Shown here piece by piece: positions 6,164 through 15,345 of a stretch of DNA of 64,000 nucleotides (position 1 is the first letter of the stretch; each line of letters starts with the position of its first letter). The notes under the pieces are model-generated. The model ran no database searches. It was not told the DNA's origin and saw only the letters and a list, made by a program, of their open reading frames with translations. This DNA is from Rubritalea tangerina (GTDB lineage: Bacteria; Verrucomicrobiota; Verrucomicrobiia; Verrucomicrobiales; Akkermansiaceae), in the NCBI RefSeq assembly GCF_042683245.1, contig NZ_JBHUJB010000013.1, forward strand, positions 1 through 64,000. The letters run 5' to 3'. Made by a program: the position numbers and the translations under genes.

Positions 6164-7873
6164 TTAGAGCCCCGCGTCGGTCACAGCCCCCTTAGAAGCA
6201 GACTCTGTGAGCTTCGCGTACTTGGCTAATACTCCACGGCGGTAACGTGGCTCAGGCTGAACCCAAGCAGCCTTACGGGCTGCTAACTCTTCTTCGCTGA
6301 GGTCAACATTGATTTCGTTATTCTCAGCATCAATGGTAATCGTGTCACCATCCTTCAACAATCCGATGGTTCCTCCAACATAAGCCTCAGGTGTGATGTG
6401 TCCCACAACAAACCCGTGTGAACCACCAGAGAATCGCCCATCGGTGATCAATGCGACACTGTCACCGAGACCTCGACCCATCACCGCAGCGGTTGGTCCA
6501 AGCATTTCACGCATTCCAGGACCACCTTTCGGCCCCTCACGGCGCACCACAATCACATCCCCAGCCTTGATCTCTCCATCGAGAATAGCCTTCATTGATT
6601 CCTCTTCAGAATCAAAGCAGCGAGCTGACCCAGTAAAGAGCGTTCCCTCATTACCGGAAATCTTTGCCACTGCCCCCTCAGATGCAAGGTTGCCGTATAA
6701 AATGCGCAAGTGACTGTCCTTCTTCTTCGGCTTATCTAATGGAAGAATCACCTTCTGCCCTTCTGGGTAGTACAATGGTGAATTCTCCAAGTTCTCAGCC
6801 ATTGTCTTACCTGTGACTGTCATGCAATCACCATGGAGTAAGCCAGCTTCTAACAAAGTGCGCATCAATGGAATCGTACCACCGATACGTACCAAATCAG
6901 CCATCACATACTTGCCTGATGGCTTCAGGTCAGCAACCACTGGCACACGTTTACCGATTTCAGTGAAATCATCAATGCTGAGCTCGACATTTGCCGCATG
7001 TGCCATCGCCAAGAGGTGAAGCACCGCGTTCGTAGAACCACCAAGCGCAATCACCACAGTGATAGCATTCTCAAACGCTTTGCGAGTCATAATATCACTC
7101 GGGCGAATTCCCTTATCTATCATGTTCACCACTGCTGCACCTGCATCAAAACAATCCATCATCTTATCATCCCCCACTGCTGCTTGAGCCGAGCTATTGG
7201 GTAAAGACATACCAAGAGCCTCAATCGCGCTCGCCATGGTGTTAGCAGTATACATGCCCCCGCATGAACCAGCTCCTGGAATCGCACAACTCTCTACAGT
7301 CTGAAGCTCATTGTCATTGAACTCGCCACTCGCATGCTTCCCAACTGCTTCAAATACTGACACCACATCGAGATCTTTCTCCTCCCCCTTCACCGAGGCA
7401 CAACCCGGTAAAATCGTCCCCCCATAAATAAAGACAGCCGGACGGTTGAGACGCGCAATGGCGATCATACATCCTGGCATATTCTTATCACAACCACCCA
7501 CTGCAACCAAACCGTCCATACCTTCAGCCCCCACAGTCGTTTCAATAGAGTCTGCAATCACTTCGCGCGAAACCAATGAATACTTCATTCCCTCAGTTCC
7601 CATAGATATCCCATCAGAAACCGTGATAGAACCGAATGTCAGTGACTTACCTCCAGCTGCGTCAGCACCCTTTGCAGCCTCAACTGCGAGCTTGTCCAAG
7701 TGGATGTTGCAGGGAGTGACTTCACTCCAAAGTGAGGCTATCGCCACCTGCGGCTTCTCGAAATCTTCCTTTTCAAAACCTACAGCATAAAGCATCGCGC
7801 GGCTTGGCGCACGATCATCACCGTCAACTACCTTAGATGAGTAGGGACGGCGGTTGTTTTCGTATGGATTCAT
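6164..7873 (-). CDS. ilvD: Dihydroxy-acid dehydratase
   Basis: Catalyses dehydration of 2,3-dihydroxy-3-methylbutanoate or -pentanoate to the 2-keto acid, the third step of valine and isoleucine synthesis. At 569 residues it has the family's usual length. Iron-sulfur ligands are visible in VGGCDKNMPGCM and GAGSCGGMYTANTM. C-terminal hallmarks are REGPKGGPGMREML and ITDGRFSGGSHGFVVGH, which hold the catalytic Ser. It starts MNPYENNRRPYSSKVVDG. It stands alone on the minus strand with its own terminator and is divergent from serA across about 258 bases. No other ilv genes lie in the window. Confidence 0.97.
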   Translation of the reverse strand: MNPYENNRRPYSSKVVDGDDRAPSRAMLYAVGFEKEDFEKPQVAIASLWSEVTPCNIHLDKLAVEAAKGADAAGGKSLTFGSITVSDGISMGTEGMKYSLVSREVIADSIETTVGAEGMDGLVAVGGCDKNMPGCMIAIARLNRPAVFIYGGTILPGCASVKGEEKDLDVVSVFEAVGKHASGEFNDNELQTVESCAIPGAGSCGGMYTANTMASAIEALGMSLPNSSAQAAVGDDKMMDCFDAGAAVVNMIDKGIRPSDIMTRKAFENAITVVIALGGSTNAVLHLLAMAHAANVELSIDDFTEIGKRVPVVADLKPSGKYVMADLVRIGGTIPLMRTLLEAGLLHGDCMTVTGKTMAENLENSPLYYPEGQKVILPLDKPKKKDSHLRILYGNLASEGAVAKISGNEGTLFTGSARCFDSEEESMKAILDGEIKAGDVIVVRREGPKGGPGMREMLGPTAAVMGRGLGDSVALITDGRFSGGSHGFVVGHITPEAYVGGTIGLLKDGDTITIDAENNEINVDLSEEELAARKAAWVQPEPRYRRGVLAKYAKLTESASKGAVTDAGL

Positions 7874-8131
7874 AACTTAAAAAAGTGAGTAATTGCCCGC
7901 AGTCTTTCATACTTCTTCACAGGGTCAAGCCTGTGAAGTCAGATGACAAGTAGATGCCCATATTTGCTCCATATCTCAGTAGTAATTCTTCCCGACAGAA
8001 AGGTCTCCAAAGCAAACCATTTTGCCGATTCTCACAACATATCGTCACATTTTGGTATAAAGTTCAGATGATGACAATTAAGACACTCACGGGCTTTGAC
8101 AAGAATCTGACGAATCCGTAGTTGTTTGCGC

Positions 8132-9730
8132 ATGTCCAAAAAGCGCATCCTTGTATCTGACCCCATTTCCGAAATTGGCGTCGAAGCACTCACCCAACAT
8201 CCCGACCTCCAAGTCGACGTAAATACAGGCCTCGCTCCAGAAGCCCTGCTCGAAATCATCGGCGAGTATGATGGCCTCATCATCCGTTCTCAAACAAAGG
8301 TGACTCGCGCTGTACTTGAAGCTGCCACCAATCTTAAAGTCATCGGTCGCGCTGGTGTTGGTGTCGATAACGTCGATCGTGAAGCCGCTACAGACCACGG
8401 TGTGATCGTCATGAACACCCCGACAGGTAATACCATCTCCACCGCTGAGCTAGCCTTCACTCTCATGCTCTCTGCGGCCCGTAACATTGGCCCTGGCCAT
8501 GCTGGCGTTCTCGCAGGTGATTTCCCAGCTGCACGTAAAGCATTCAAAGGAATTGAAATCTATCAAAAACGCCTCGCCGTCATCGGCATGGGCCGTATCG
8601 GCACTGAGTTTGTGAAGCGCGCTCAAGCCTTCGGCATGACAGTCAGCGCATTTGACCCATTCCTCACTGCAGCTCGCGCAGAGCAACTCAAGATCGAACT
8701 CGCCGCTTCCCCTGACGAAGCCCTCACAGGAGCCGATTTTGTCACTCTTCACGTCCCCCTCACCACAGAAACTAAGCACATCATCAATGCCGACCGCCTT
8801 GCCCTCATGAACAAAGGCGCCATCGTCGTAAACTGCGCACGCGGTGGCCTCATTGATGAACCCGCTCTCCGTGCCGCCATCGATTCTGGACACATCGCAG
8901 GCTGTGGCCTCGACGTCTACGAAGATGAACCACCCGCATCGGACCACATCCTCTTTGACCTTCCAAGGCACACAGCATTCACCCCTCACCTCGGCGCTTC
9001 CACAAATGAAGCCCAGGAAAACGTCGGTATCCAGGTAGCGGAACAACTCCGTGACTTCCTCACTGCAGGTGAAATCCGTAATGCCATCAATATGCCATCA
9101 CTCGATGCGGCAGCACTCGAAGACATTGGCGAATACCTTGGACTTGCTAAGTCCCTTGGCAAGTTTATCGCAAAGCTCGGCCCTATCAGCCCCGATTCCA
9201 TTCGCGTGTCCTACCACGGCCCAATTGCCGACAAGGACACCCCGCTCGTCTCACGTACTGTTCTCCACGGCTTCCTATCCTCATCCCGTGAGGACGTAAA
9301 TATTGTCAACTGCCCTGCCATCGCCAAGGAACTCGGCCTCGAACTCATTGAGTCCACCATCAATGCCTCCACTGAGTACGCCGAACTCATCGTCGTTGAA
9401 CTCAAAAAAGGTGGCGAGAAATTCCGCCTAGCTGGCACCATCATCGGGAAATCACCGCGTATCGTCGAAATCGATAAACTCTACGTCGATACCAATATCA
9501 CGGGCAACTTCCTCATCGTCCGCAATGATGACCGCCCAGGTATCGTTGGCCTCGTTGGTACCAGCCTTGCTGAAAACAATTTGAACATCGCGAACCTCTC
9601 ACTCGCCCGCAATAAATCCGAAGGCAATGCCCTTAGCGTGATTGAGCTCGATTCCCCTGCTACTCAGGAGATTATCGATAAACTAAGCAGCGAAGCCGGA
9701 GTTCTCTCAGTCAAAGCAATCGAAATTTAG
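8132..9730 (+). CDS. serA: D-3-phosphoglycerate dehydrogenase (long form with ACT domain)
   Basis: Oxidises 3-phosphoglycerate to 3-phosphohydroxypyruvate with NAD+, the first step of serine synthesis. It has 532 residues from ATG 8132 (MSKKRILVSDPISEIG). The substrate domain is followed by the NAD-binding motif VIGMGRIGTEF, then the catalytic region with ARGGLIDEPAL (Arg), Glu in DVYEDEPP and His in TPHLGAST. After about residue 315 come the intervening ASB domain and, at the C-terminus, an ACT domain (FLIVRNDDRPGIVGLVGTSL), expected to bind serine as feedback regulator. The long 530-residue form is the one seen in many non-enteric bacteria. serC, the next step, is at 48689-49807 and not linked. 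A TTG six bases upstream is in frame but unlikely to be used. Confidence 0.97.
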   Translation: MSKKRILVSDPISEIGVEALTQHPDLQVDVNTGLAPEALLEIIGEYDGLIIRSQTKVTRAVLEAATNLKVIGRAGVGVDNVDREAATDHGVIVMNTPTGNTISTAELAFTLMLSAARNIGPGHAGVLAGDFPAARKAFKGIEIYQKRLAVIGMGRIGTEFVKRAQAFGMTVSAFDPFLTAARAEQLKIELAASPDEALTGADFVTLHVPLTTETKHIINADRLALMNKGAIVVNCARGGLIDEPALRAAIDSGHIAGCGLDVYEDEPPASDHILFDLPRHTAFTPHLGASTNEAQENVGIQVAEQLRDFLTAGEIRNAINMPSLDAAALEDIGEYLGLAKSLGKFIAKLGPISPDSIRVSYHGPIADKDTPLVSRTVLHGFLSSSREDVNIVNCPAIAKELGLELIESTINASTEYAELIVVELKKGGEKFRLAGTIIGKSPRIVEIDKLYVDTNITGNFLIVRNDDRPGIVGLVGTSLAENNLNIANLSLARNKSEGNALSVIELDSPATQEIIDKLSSEAGVLSVKAIEI

Positions 9731-9816
9731 TGAAAAAATGCTTGCAAGCGCACGGGCTAAAGCCTAGCTTCCCGCCCGCAGCGCGAACCCCAAAAAGGTT
9801 CAAGCAAGCACACAAA

Positions 9817-9891
9817 GCGCGATTAGCTCAGTGGTAGAGCAATGCCTTGACATGGCAGAGGTCACAAGTTCAAATCTTGTATTGCGCACCA
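9817..9891 (+). tRNA. tRNA-Val (anticodon GAC)
   Basis: A 75-base cloverleaf with encoded CCA. The acceptor stem is GCGCGAT/ATTGCGC (one G-T pair), the D-stem GCTC/GAGC, the anticodon loop TTGACAT with GAC, and the T-arm ACAAG-TTCAAAT-CTTGT. The anticodon stem has one mismatch at its base. It is followed within 10 bases by a strong terminator and preceded by 86 bases after serA, so it may be co-transcribed with serA or have its own promoter. Confidence 0.96.
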
Positions 9892-9899
9892 TTCTAACT

Positions 9900-9931
9900 A
9901 AAGGGGTTACAGTAAAATGTAACCCCTTTTT
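9900..9931 (+). terminator. Rho-independent terminator after tRNA-Val
   Basis: Perfect 12-bp stem AAAGGGGTTACA (9900-9911) with TGTAACCCCTTT (9918-9929), loop GTAAAA, followed by T's. It ends the tRNA transcript. Confidence 0.92.
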
Positions 9932-10023
9932 CGTTCCGTAAATGCACTTCATAAGTGACCCACGTGGCAATAGAGAGAGATTCAAACTTGGCCCACAGTC
10001 CATTTGAGCTATCTTCCTCAGTT

Positions 10024-10692
10024 ATGAAAAATCCCATCGATCGACGCCACGCCCTCAAAACCACATTGTTAGGAACTGCTGTTGGAGTATTTACATCGCA
10101 CAATAGCGAAGCCAAATCCTCTCCAACCCCACCAGAAATAGAAGGCCCCTTCTACCCAGTCACGCAGCAAAAGGACAAAGACTTCGACCTCACGCAAATC
10201 GAAGGGCGTTCAGAAAAGGCCAAGGGCGAAGTGGTGAGCCTGACCGGCAAAGTCGTCGACACTGAGGGCAACCCCATCGAAGACGCGATGGTGGAAATGT
10301 GGCAGGCAAATGCCGCTGGCCGCTACGCACACCCCCGCGACACCTCCAAAGCACCACTCGATCCCAACTTCCAAGGATGGGCCATCGTACCATCGGGAAA
10401 AGAGGGCGGATTCCATTTCAAAACCATCAAGCCTGGCGCCTACAAAGTTGCCAAAAAGTGGACGCGCCCCCCCCACCTCCACTTCAAAATCACCAAGTTT
10501 GGCTTCCGCCCACTCACGACTCAGATGTATTTCCCTGAAGACGTCGAACTTCAGAAGACCGACGGGCTCCTCCAACGAAAAGAGAAAGATGCACAAATTC
10601 TCATGATTGCAAAAAAAATTGCAGACGGAAAATACAGCTACCAAATCGTTCTGGCAAAAGCAGACCAGCCAGACTCACCACAGCAGGACTGA
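10024..10692 (+). CDS. Tat-exported intradiol ring-cleavage dioxygenase-like protein
   Basis: Related to the beta subunit of protocatechuate 3,4-dioxygenase and other non-haem Fe(III) intradiol enzymes that split catechols. From ATG 10024 it has 222 residues. Residues 5-30 are a probable twin-arginine signal (DRRHALKTTLLGTAVGVF). Family marks are EIEGPFYP, LTGKVVDTEGNPIEDAMVEMWQ, AGRYAHPRDT (Tyr ligand) and WTRPPHLHFKI (His ligands). The native substrate is unknown. Many Verrucomicrobia and Planctomycetes carry secreted relatives without a catabolic operon, and here too no aromatic-degradation neighbours are seen. A longer reading from 9955 overlaps the tRNA terminator region and lacks a signal, so I reject it. 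Confidence 0.88.
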   Translation: MKNPIDRRHALKTTLLGTAVGVFTSHNSEAKSSPTPPEIEGPFYPVTQQKDKDFDLTQIEGRSEKAKGEVVSLTGKVVDTEGNPIEDAMVEMWQANAAGRYAHPRDTSKAPLDPNFQGWAIVPSGKEGGFHFKTIKPGAYKVAKKWTRPPHLHFKITKFGFRPLTTQMYFPEDVELQKTDGLLQRKEKDAQILMIAKKIADGKYSYQIVLAKADQPDSPQQD

Positions 10693-10698
10693 GCTCCA

Positions 10699-12435
10699 TT
10701 ATTCAGCAGGCGTAGTGAATTGGCCAGATTTGTATGCCCAACTCTGACCACCTCCATGCTTCACGTAGAGGCGAAAGTAATATTGGGTTGCTGGCTTCAG
10801 ACCTTTGATTTCAAAACGGTTAGCACCATTGATCACACTCTGGAATTGCGTGCTTTCTTGCCAAACTCTACCCTCGCCCAAAAAGTCTTTGCTCACGCCT
10901 TTCTTCTCAGTGCCGTGTAGCGCTCGAGCCACGAAACTTAAACAATCCACAGTCCCGTAATACAACTTCGCCTGAGCTCCTGCCTCCAGCCCCTCCAATG
11001 AGTACATAACGCTTGCAGCCTGCGGCCTTACAGACAGCACCTCTCCCCCCTTGAACCCGACTGGCAACTTCCAAAGTTGACGTTCTTTCTCCCCCTTTAG
11101 GTAATCTGGAAGAGCCATTGCTTCTGCGCGCGTCGCGCTAACAGCGGGGCGAGTCATTTCAATCCCCCCCGTCGCCATCGTCAACCATCCATCTTTTGCC
11201 ACACCGACTGCTTTACTACTTATTTCCCCCTTGCTGCCTAAGTGAATCGTGTCAATCGCATGCCATTTCCCATCCGCACCATAAAACCAGCCACGTCTGG
11301 CCACTTGTCGACGCTGATCTCCGGTCCGTTCGCGCTGAGGTGGTCCCGGCACCTCACAAAATGATCCCACTCGCAAATAACTTCCCCCCTCATCTTTGAC
11401 ATGCTTCTGCGGCCGCATGGCTGACGCAAAGAGCTTCCAACTCTCCGATGGTTCATCATAAATGTAACCATAAAAAGTATCCATCCCCTCACTGGTCTCT
11501 ACTCGCAATGCCTGTATCACCGACTTCGGTCGGTGGCTGAATGGCTCCCAACCCCGAATCTTCACTCCACTGCCCTCGTGCCCAAACCCACTAAATTGAG
11601 CCTCAGGATTCCCAGACGCAATCAAGTGAGGCATCCGCTCCAGTGACGGCACTTTCTCAGCATGCTGAGAGGCAGCCCACATTGAAAAATTTAATCCCCC
11701 GCTGGCCCTTTGGTCTGCATCAAAACTTGCCCCAAAATACCCAAAACTTGTCGTGATCGGCGAGTAGTTCGAGCTCGGTAAATCATTGCGCGTCTCAAAA
11801 ACCCACATTCTAGTCTTCGGACAACTTTTTGAACTGTATCGCGCATGGACAGCCGCTGGCCTCCATCGAGCCCGTAACAACTGAGCCGACTGGACTGACT
11901 CACCCTTCAGCACGACTGACTCCAACACTCCGTCGACATCGCCTGAGAGCAAGCTCAAGCTCAAGGTCTGTACACCCTCGGATAGAGGAATTTCCACCTG
12001 CACGTGTTGTTGCCCTTCTAGTGGATTCACTTTGAAAGCTTGCTGCCTTCCCCCAACCCCAACTTCCCATTCCTGGAGCTTCCCCAAATCTCTAGGATTC
12101 TGAAATTGGAGCATGATCTGAACCGCTCCAGCTTTCTCCATTAGAAAATACCAACGCGCTGCTCCCGCATTTCCCGCCTTCAGTGATTGCAGACTTGCTG
12201 AATGAGATTTAATCAAAGCTTTCTCATCTGGATTCTCCACTACCTCCTTGCCCAAGGCCCGGAAGCTCCCCTTGTCAAAAAAGCCATTGTTAGCATCTAA
12301 TCTAAGCACACCCTGCTCGGCTTTCTCCCCCTGATAAAATCGACTCCCATCAGCACTCTTCCTCTCAATGATCCCTTCAGCCCAAACCACCTGAGCCACA
12401 CCCAAAATCATCACGCCAAGCACACTTGTTTTCAT
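10699..12435 (-). CDS. Secreted DUF3472-type protein with C-terminal fibronectin III-like domain
   Basis: Predicted exported protein of 578 residues. The start ATG 12435 (MKTSVLGVMILGVAQVVWA) is chosen because GGGAG lies 7 bases upstream; ATG 12441 would be one base from it. After the signal peptide, about 40-190 forms a beta-rich carbohydrate-binding-like module. About 190-460 matches my memory of the DUF3472 family (ARYSSKSCPKTRMWVFET and SFGYFGASFDADQ near its start). The last 100 residues (NGANRFEIKGLKPATQYYFR) look like a fibronectin III repeat. DUF3472 proteins are common in polysaccharide-degrading Bacteroidota and Verrucomicrobia, but the biochemical role is unknown to me. It is divergent from murI and probably monocistronic. 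Confidence 0.75.
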   Translation of the reverse strand: MKTSVLGVMILGVAQVVWAEGIIERKSADGSRFYQGEKAEQGVLRLDANNGFFDKGSFRALGKEVVENPDEKALIKSHSASLQSLKAGNAGAARWYFLMEKAGAVQIMLQFQNPRDLGKLQEWEVGVGGRQQAFKVNPLEGQQHVQVEIPLSEGVQTLSLSLLSGDVDGVLESVVLKGESVQSAQLLRARWRPAAVHARYSSKSCPKTRMWVFETRNDLPSSNYSPITTSFGYFGASFDADQRASGGLNFSMWAASQHAEKVPSLERMPHLIASGNPEAQFSGFGHEGSGVKIRGWEPFSHRPKSVIQALRVETSEGMDTFYGYIYDEPSESWKLFASAMRPQKHVKDEGGSYLRVGSFCEVPGPPQRERTGDQRRQVARRGWFYGADGKWHAIDTIHLGSKGEISSKAVGVAKDGWLTMATGGIEMTRPAVSATRAEAMALPDYLKGEKERQLWKLPVGFKGGEVLSVRPQAASVMYSLEGLEAGAQAKLYYGTVDCLSFVARALHGTEKKGVSKDFLGEGRVWQESTQFQSVINGANRFEIKGLKPATQYYFRLYVKHGGGQSWAYKSGQFTTPAE

Positions 12436-12529
12436 CTTCATACTCCCATATGCAAAATATCTCGATGCTATGACAACTTGTTTGCGCTTGCTCTCGACAT
12501 TGCAGATTATGCGATAGATCATCCTCCAA

Positions 12530-13324
12530 GTGGATCTCTCAAACAACGCCATTGGCATACTCGACTCTGGAGTCGGCGGATTTTCAGTACTCCTTGAATT
12601 GCGTAAAAAACTCCCTCAGTCCACCATCCATTACATTGGCGATTCCGCCTGGTGTCCCTACGGAAACAAACCGGCAGAGCAAATCCAAAAGCGAGCCTTT
12701 GCCGTCTGTGAAGAGCTCATCAAAATGGGAGCCAACACGATTGTTGTTGCCTGTAATTCAGCAACCATCCATGCCGTCGAAGCCCTACGGGCACGCTACC
12801 CACTCACCTTTGTTGGCATGGAACCAGCGGTAAAACCAGCAAGTAAAATCACCCGTACGGGTACTATCGGAGTTCTCGCGACAGAGGCATCAATCGCTGG
12901 TGAAAAATTTCACCAACTCGTCGATACCCACATTTACCCCAACGACCTCAAGGTCATCACCCAGCCCTGCCCAGAATTTGTGACCCTCGTCGAAGAGGGC
13001 ACCCTCTCAGGCCCATCCGTGGAGTCTGCCGTTGCCAAATATGCCCTCCCAATGGTCGAAGCCGGTGCGGACACCCTCGTTCTGGGATGCACCCACTACC
13101 CCTTCTTGAGCCCAACCATTCGCAAAATTGTCGGTGACTCCGTCCAGCTCATTGATACCGGTGAGGCCGTCGCGCGCAGAACCGCATCCCTCAATCCCTA
13201 CCACTCAGGCACAGGGGGCATTTCCATCCACACAACAGGAAACCTTGCTTGCCTAGAACGCCTTTTTCCGATTCTCTGCCCCGAACTCTCCGCATCCCTC
13301 CACAACATCGACATCACGACGTAG
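12530..13324 (+). CDS. murI: Glutamate racemase
   Basis: Interconverts L- and D-glutamate to supply D-Glu for peptidoglycan. It has 264 residues. The two catalytic cysteines are in VVACNSATIHA and LGCTHYPFL. The N-terminal AIGILDSGVGGFSVL and the GDSAWCPYGNKP motif (family: D-x-x-x-x-PYG) are typical. The start is GTG at 12530. It heads a possible two-gene unit with the RhlE helicase 45 bases downstream and is divergent from the DUF3472 gene. Confidence 0.96.
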   Translation: MDLSNNAIGILDSGVGGFSVLLELRKKLPQSTIHYIGDSAWCPYGNKPAEQIQKRAFAVCEELIKMGANTIVVACNSATIHAVEALRARYPLTFVGMEPAVKPASKITRTGTIGVLATEASIAGEKFHQLVDTHIYPNDLKVITQPCPEFVTLVEEGTLSGPSVESAVAKYALPMVEAGADTLVLGCTHYPFLSPTIRKIVGDSVQLIDTGEAVARRTASLNPYHSGTGGISIHTTGNLACLERLFPILCPELSASLHNIDITT

Positions 13325-13369
13325 CCCGCCCAGCTCGAATTCTTTTTCAAATCTACATCCACCTTTCCC

Positions 13370-14659
13370 ATGTCATTTTCACAACTTCACGAGCGCATCA
13401 AAAAAGCCGTCCAAGATGCAGGATACCAAAAAGAAACTCCCATCCAAGAACGAGCAATACCACGTGTCCTCAAAGGGGCTGACGTCATCGGCATCGCCCA
13501 AACTGGCACCGGGAAAACTGCCGCGTTCACTCTCCCTCTCCTCTCTCTACTCACTGAATCTACCGAAGCAAAAGAAGAACGCTGCACCCGCGTGCTCATC
13601 ATTGCTCCTACACGTGAGCTGGTTTCCCAAATCCATGACAACGTTCGCACCTACGCGAAATATACCAACCTCCGCACCGCCGCAATCCACGGTGGTGTCC
13701 CTGACCGCGGTCAAATCGACAAGTTGCGCTCCGGTGTCGATATCGTCATCGCCACCCCCGGAAGATTGCTCGACCTCGTAGAACAAGGGCATGGCCGCTT
13801 CCAAAACATCCAAGCACTCGTCCTAGACGAAGCCGATCGCATGCTCGATATGGGCTTCATCCCCGACATCAGAACAATCTGCAAAACATTGCCTAAATCC
13901 CGCCAGACCTTGCTCTTCTCAGCAACGATGAATGGCCAAATTGAAGCCCTCACAAAAGAATTCCTCCACTCCCCCACCCTCGTCGAAGTCGACCGCCGAG
14001 CCAATCCAGCGGAAACGATCACCCAGTCAGTCTATCCAGTACACGAACACCAAAAGTTCGAATTGCTTGAGCACCTCCTTGAAAGCTCACACCACTTTTA
14101 TGCCGTCATCGTCTTCGCCCGCACTAGAGATGGCGCAGAAGAACTCACAAAGGCCCTCAAGTTTGCCAATATTACTGCCGAAGCAATACACGGTGACAAA
14201 AAACAAGGCCAACGCCGACGTGCTCTCAAAGAATTTAAAGAAGGTAAAATCCGTGTGCTCGTCGCCACAGATGTCGCAGCTCGCGGCATCGATATCGACG
14301 GCGTCACTCACGTCATCAACTACGACTTCCCAGAGCATAGCGAAGACTACATCCACCGCATTGGCCGGACTGGCCGCGCAGAAGCTCAAGGTGAAGCCAT
14401 TACCTTCGTGACCCCAAAAAACTTCCCCGCTCTCAAAAAACTCGAAAAACTCATTCGCGTCACCCTTCCGCAAAAAAAGGCCGACGGCTTCACCTACGAC
14501 GTAGACGCAGAACCAGAAGAACCTAAGCGCAAGCCTGCAAAAAAAGCAGCCAAGAAGTCGGCTCACGCCTCCCCCTCGAAGTTCTCACATAAAAACAAAC
14601 CACAATCCCCCTCCGCCAATAAGCGAAAGAGACCGCAAAATAAACGCAAGCGCCGTTAG
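13370..14659 (+). CDS. DEAD-box RNA helicase, RhlE type (copy 2)
   Basis: A 429-residue ATP-dependent RNA helicase with the full motif set: TPIQERAIP, AQTGTGKTAAF, APTRELVSQ, ATPGRLLDL, VLDEADRMLDMGF, LLFSATMN, ATDVAARGIDIDG and HRIGRTGRAEA. The C-terminal tail from about residue 375 is Lys-, Pro- and Ser-rich (KRKPAKKAAKKSAHASPSK), as in the paralogue at 3486-4814. Two such enzymes in one organism usually divide work between ribosome assembly, cold growth and RNA decay; which does what cannot be told here. It ends 5 bases before the convergent SOUL gene. Confidence 0.94.
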   Translation: MSFSQLHERIKKAVQDAGYQKETPIQERAIPRVLKGADVIGIAQTGTGKTAAFTLPLLSLLTESTEAKEERCTRVLIIAPTRELVSQIHDNVRTYAKYTNLRTAAIHGGVPDRGQIDKLRSGVDIVIATPGRLLDLVEQGHGRFQNIQALVLDEADRMLDMGFIPDIRTICKTLPKSRQTLLFSATMNGQIEALTKEFLHSPTLVEVDRRANPAETITQSVYPVHEHQKFELLEHLLESSHHFYAVIVFARTRDGAEELTKALKFANITAEAIHGDKKQGQRRRALKEFKEGKIRVLVATDVAARGIDIDGVTHVINYDFPEHSEDYIHRIGRTGRAEAQGEAITFVTPKNFPALKKLEKLIRVTLPQKKADGFTYDVDAEPEEPKRKPAKKAAKKSAHASPSKFSHKNKPQSPSANKRKRPQNKRKRR

Positions 14660-14663
14660 CCAA

Positions 14664-15248
14664 CTATTTTACGCGCACCCACACCTCATTGGTTCGGAAC
14701 ATCTGCGGGATCCAAGGTGGGTTGTAAAAGGCAAAGCTCGGCTCGCCAACCTCCTTCAACTTCTCCCCAGCCATCCACACGCGTAACTTCTCCAATGCAT
14801 CCTTCCGCGCCTTCTCAGAATTAGACGACTTGAAGGAAGTCACAGCAAACTTCCCCCCTTTGACTTTACTCAAACTAATCGTGTTATCAGTAGGTTTGGG
14901 AATTCCCGCTTTGACCACGGCCTGAGGAATCACAAAGCTCATCTTTACCACCCCTGCTTGCTTCTGCATCGCCTGCTCCACCCCGTCAATTAACACCGGA
15001 GCGGTCATCGCGATCTTCTGCTGGCGGTCATTCTGCTGACCAATGTAACCAGCCAATTTCCGGAAAGCTTGGTTGCGCTGGTTCTCGCTCGTCATCGTCG
15101 CTGTGACAATGTGTAACTCTCCATACTGACGAAGCTCAAACTTCCCGTCCTTTTTCAATGACTCATACGCTGGCTTCTCAATAGCAGATGCACTAACAAA
15201 AGTTGTGCCAATTACTGCCGCCGTCATTACTGTGGGTTTCCATTGCAT
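14664..15248 (-). CDS. SOUL-family haem-binding-like secreted protein
   Basis: From ATG 15248 it has 194 residues with an N-terminal hydrophobic signal segment (VMTAAVIGTTFVSASA). The family pattern of SOUL/HEBP proteins is clear: PAYESLKKDGKFELRQYG near the start, FRKLAGYIGQQN, IAMTAPVLI, MSFVIPQAV in the middle, and NPPWIPQMFRTNEVWV at the end. These proteins bind haem or related hydrophobic ligands weakly, and a bacterial function is not settled. The chosen start excludes an upstream extension that would run into the divergent Gre-like gene's region. The gene is monocistronic and convergent with the helicase. Confidence 0.9.
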   Translation of the reverse strand: MQWKPTVMTAAVIGTTFVSASAIEKPAYESLKKDGKFELRQYGELHIVTATMTSENQRNQAFRKLAGYIGQQNDRQQKIAMTAPVLIDGVEQAMQKQAGVVKMSFVIPQAVVKAGIPKPTDNTISLSKVKGGKFAVTSFKSSNSEKARKDALEKLRVWMAGEKLKEVGEPSFAFYNPPWIPQMFRTNEVWVRVK

Positions 15249-15345
15249 AACAACGCATACTAACACGAGTTTCTCACCATGCAAATCACATGCCGCAAAG
15301 TATTGACCAACACTCCTCCCATTTTCTAATCTCACCCCCCCAGCT

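Noticed and set aside
8090..8131. Promoter of serA at TTGACA (about 8096)
   Set aside because: A -35-like hexamer is present but no acceptable -10 box lies at the right distance before the start codon.
8290..9444. Long minus-strand frames (up to 198 residues) across serA
   Set aside because: serA is unmistakable on the + strand and the antisense frames have no motifs.
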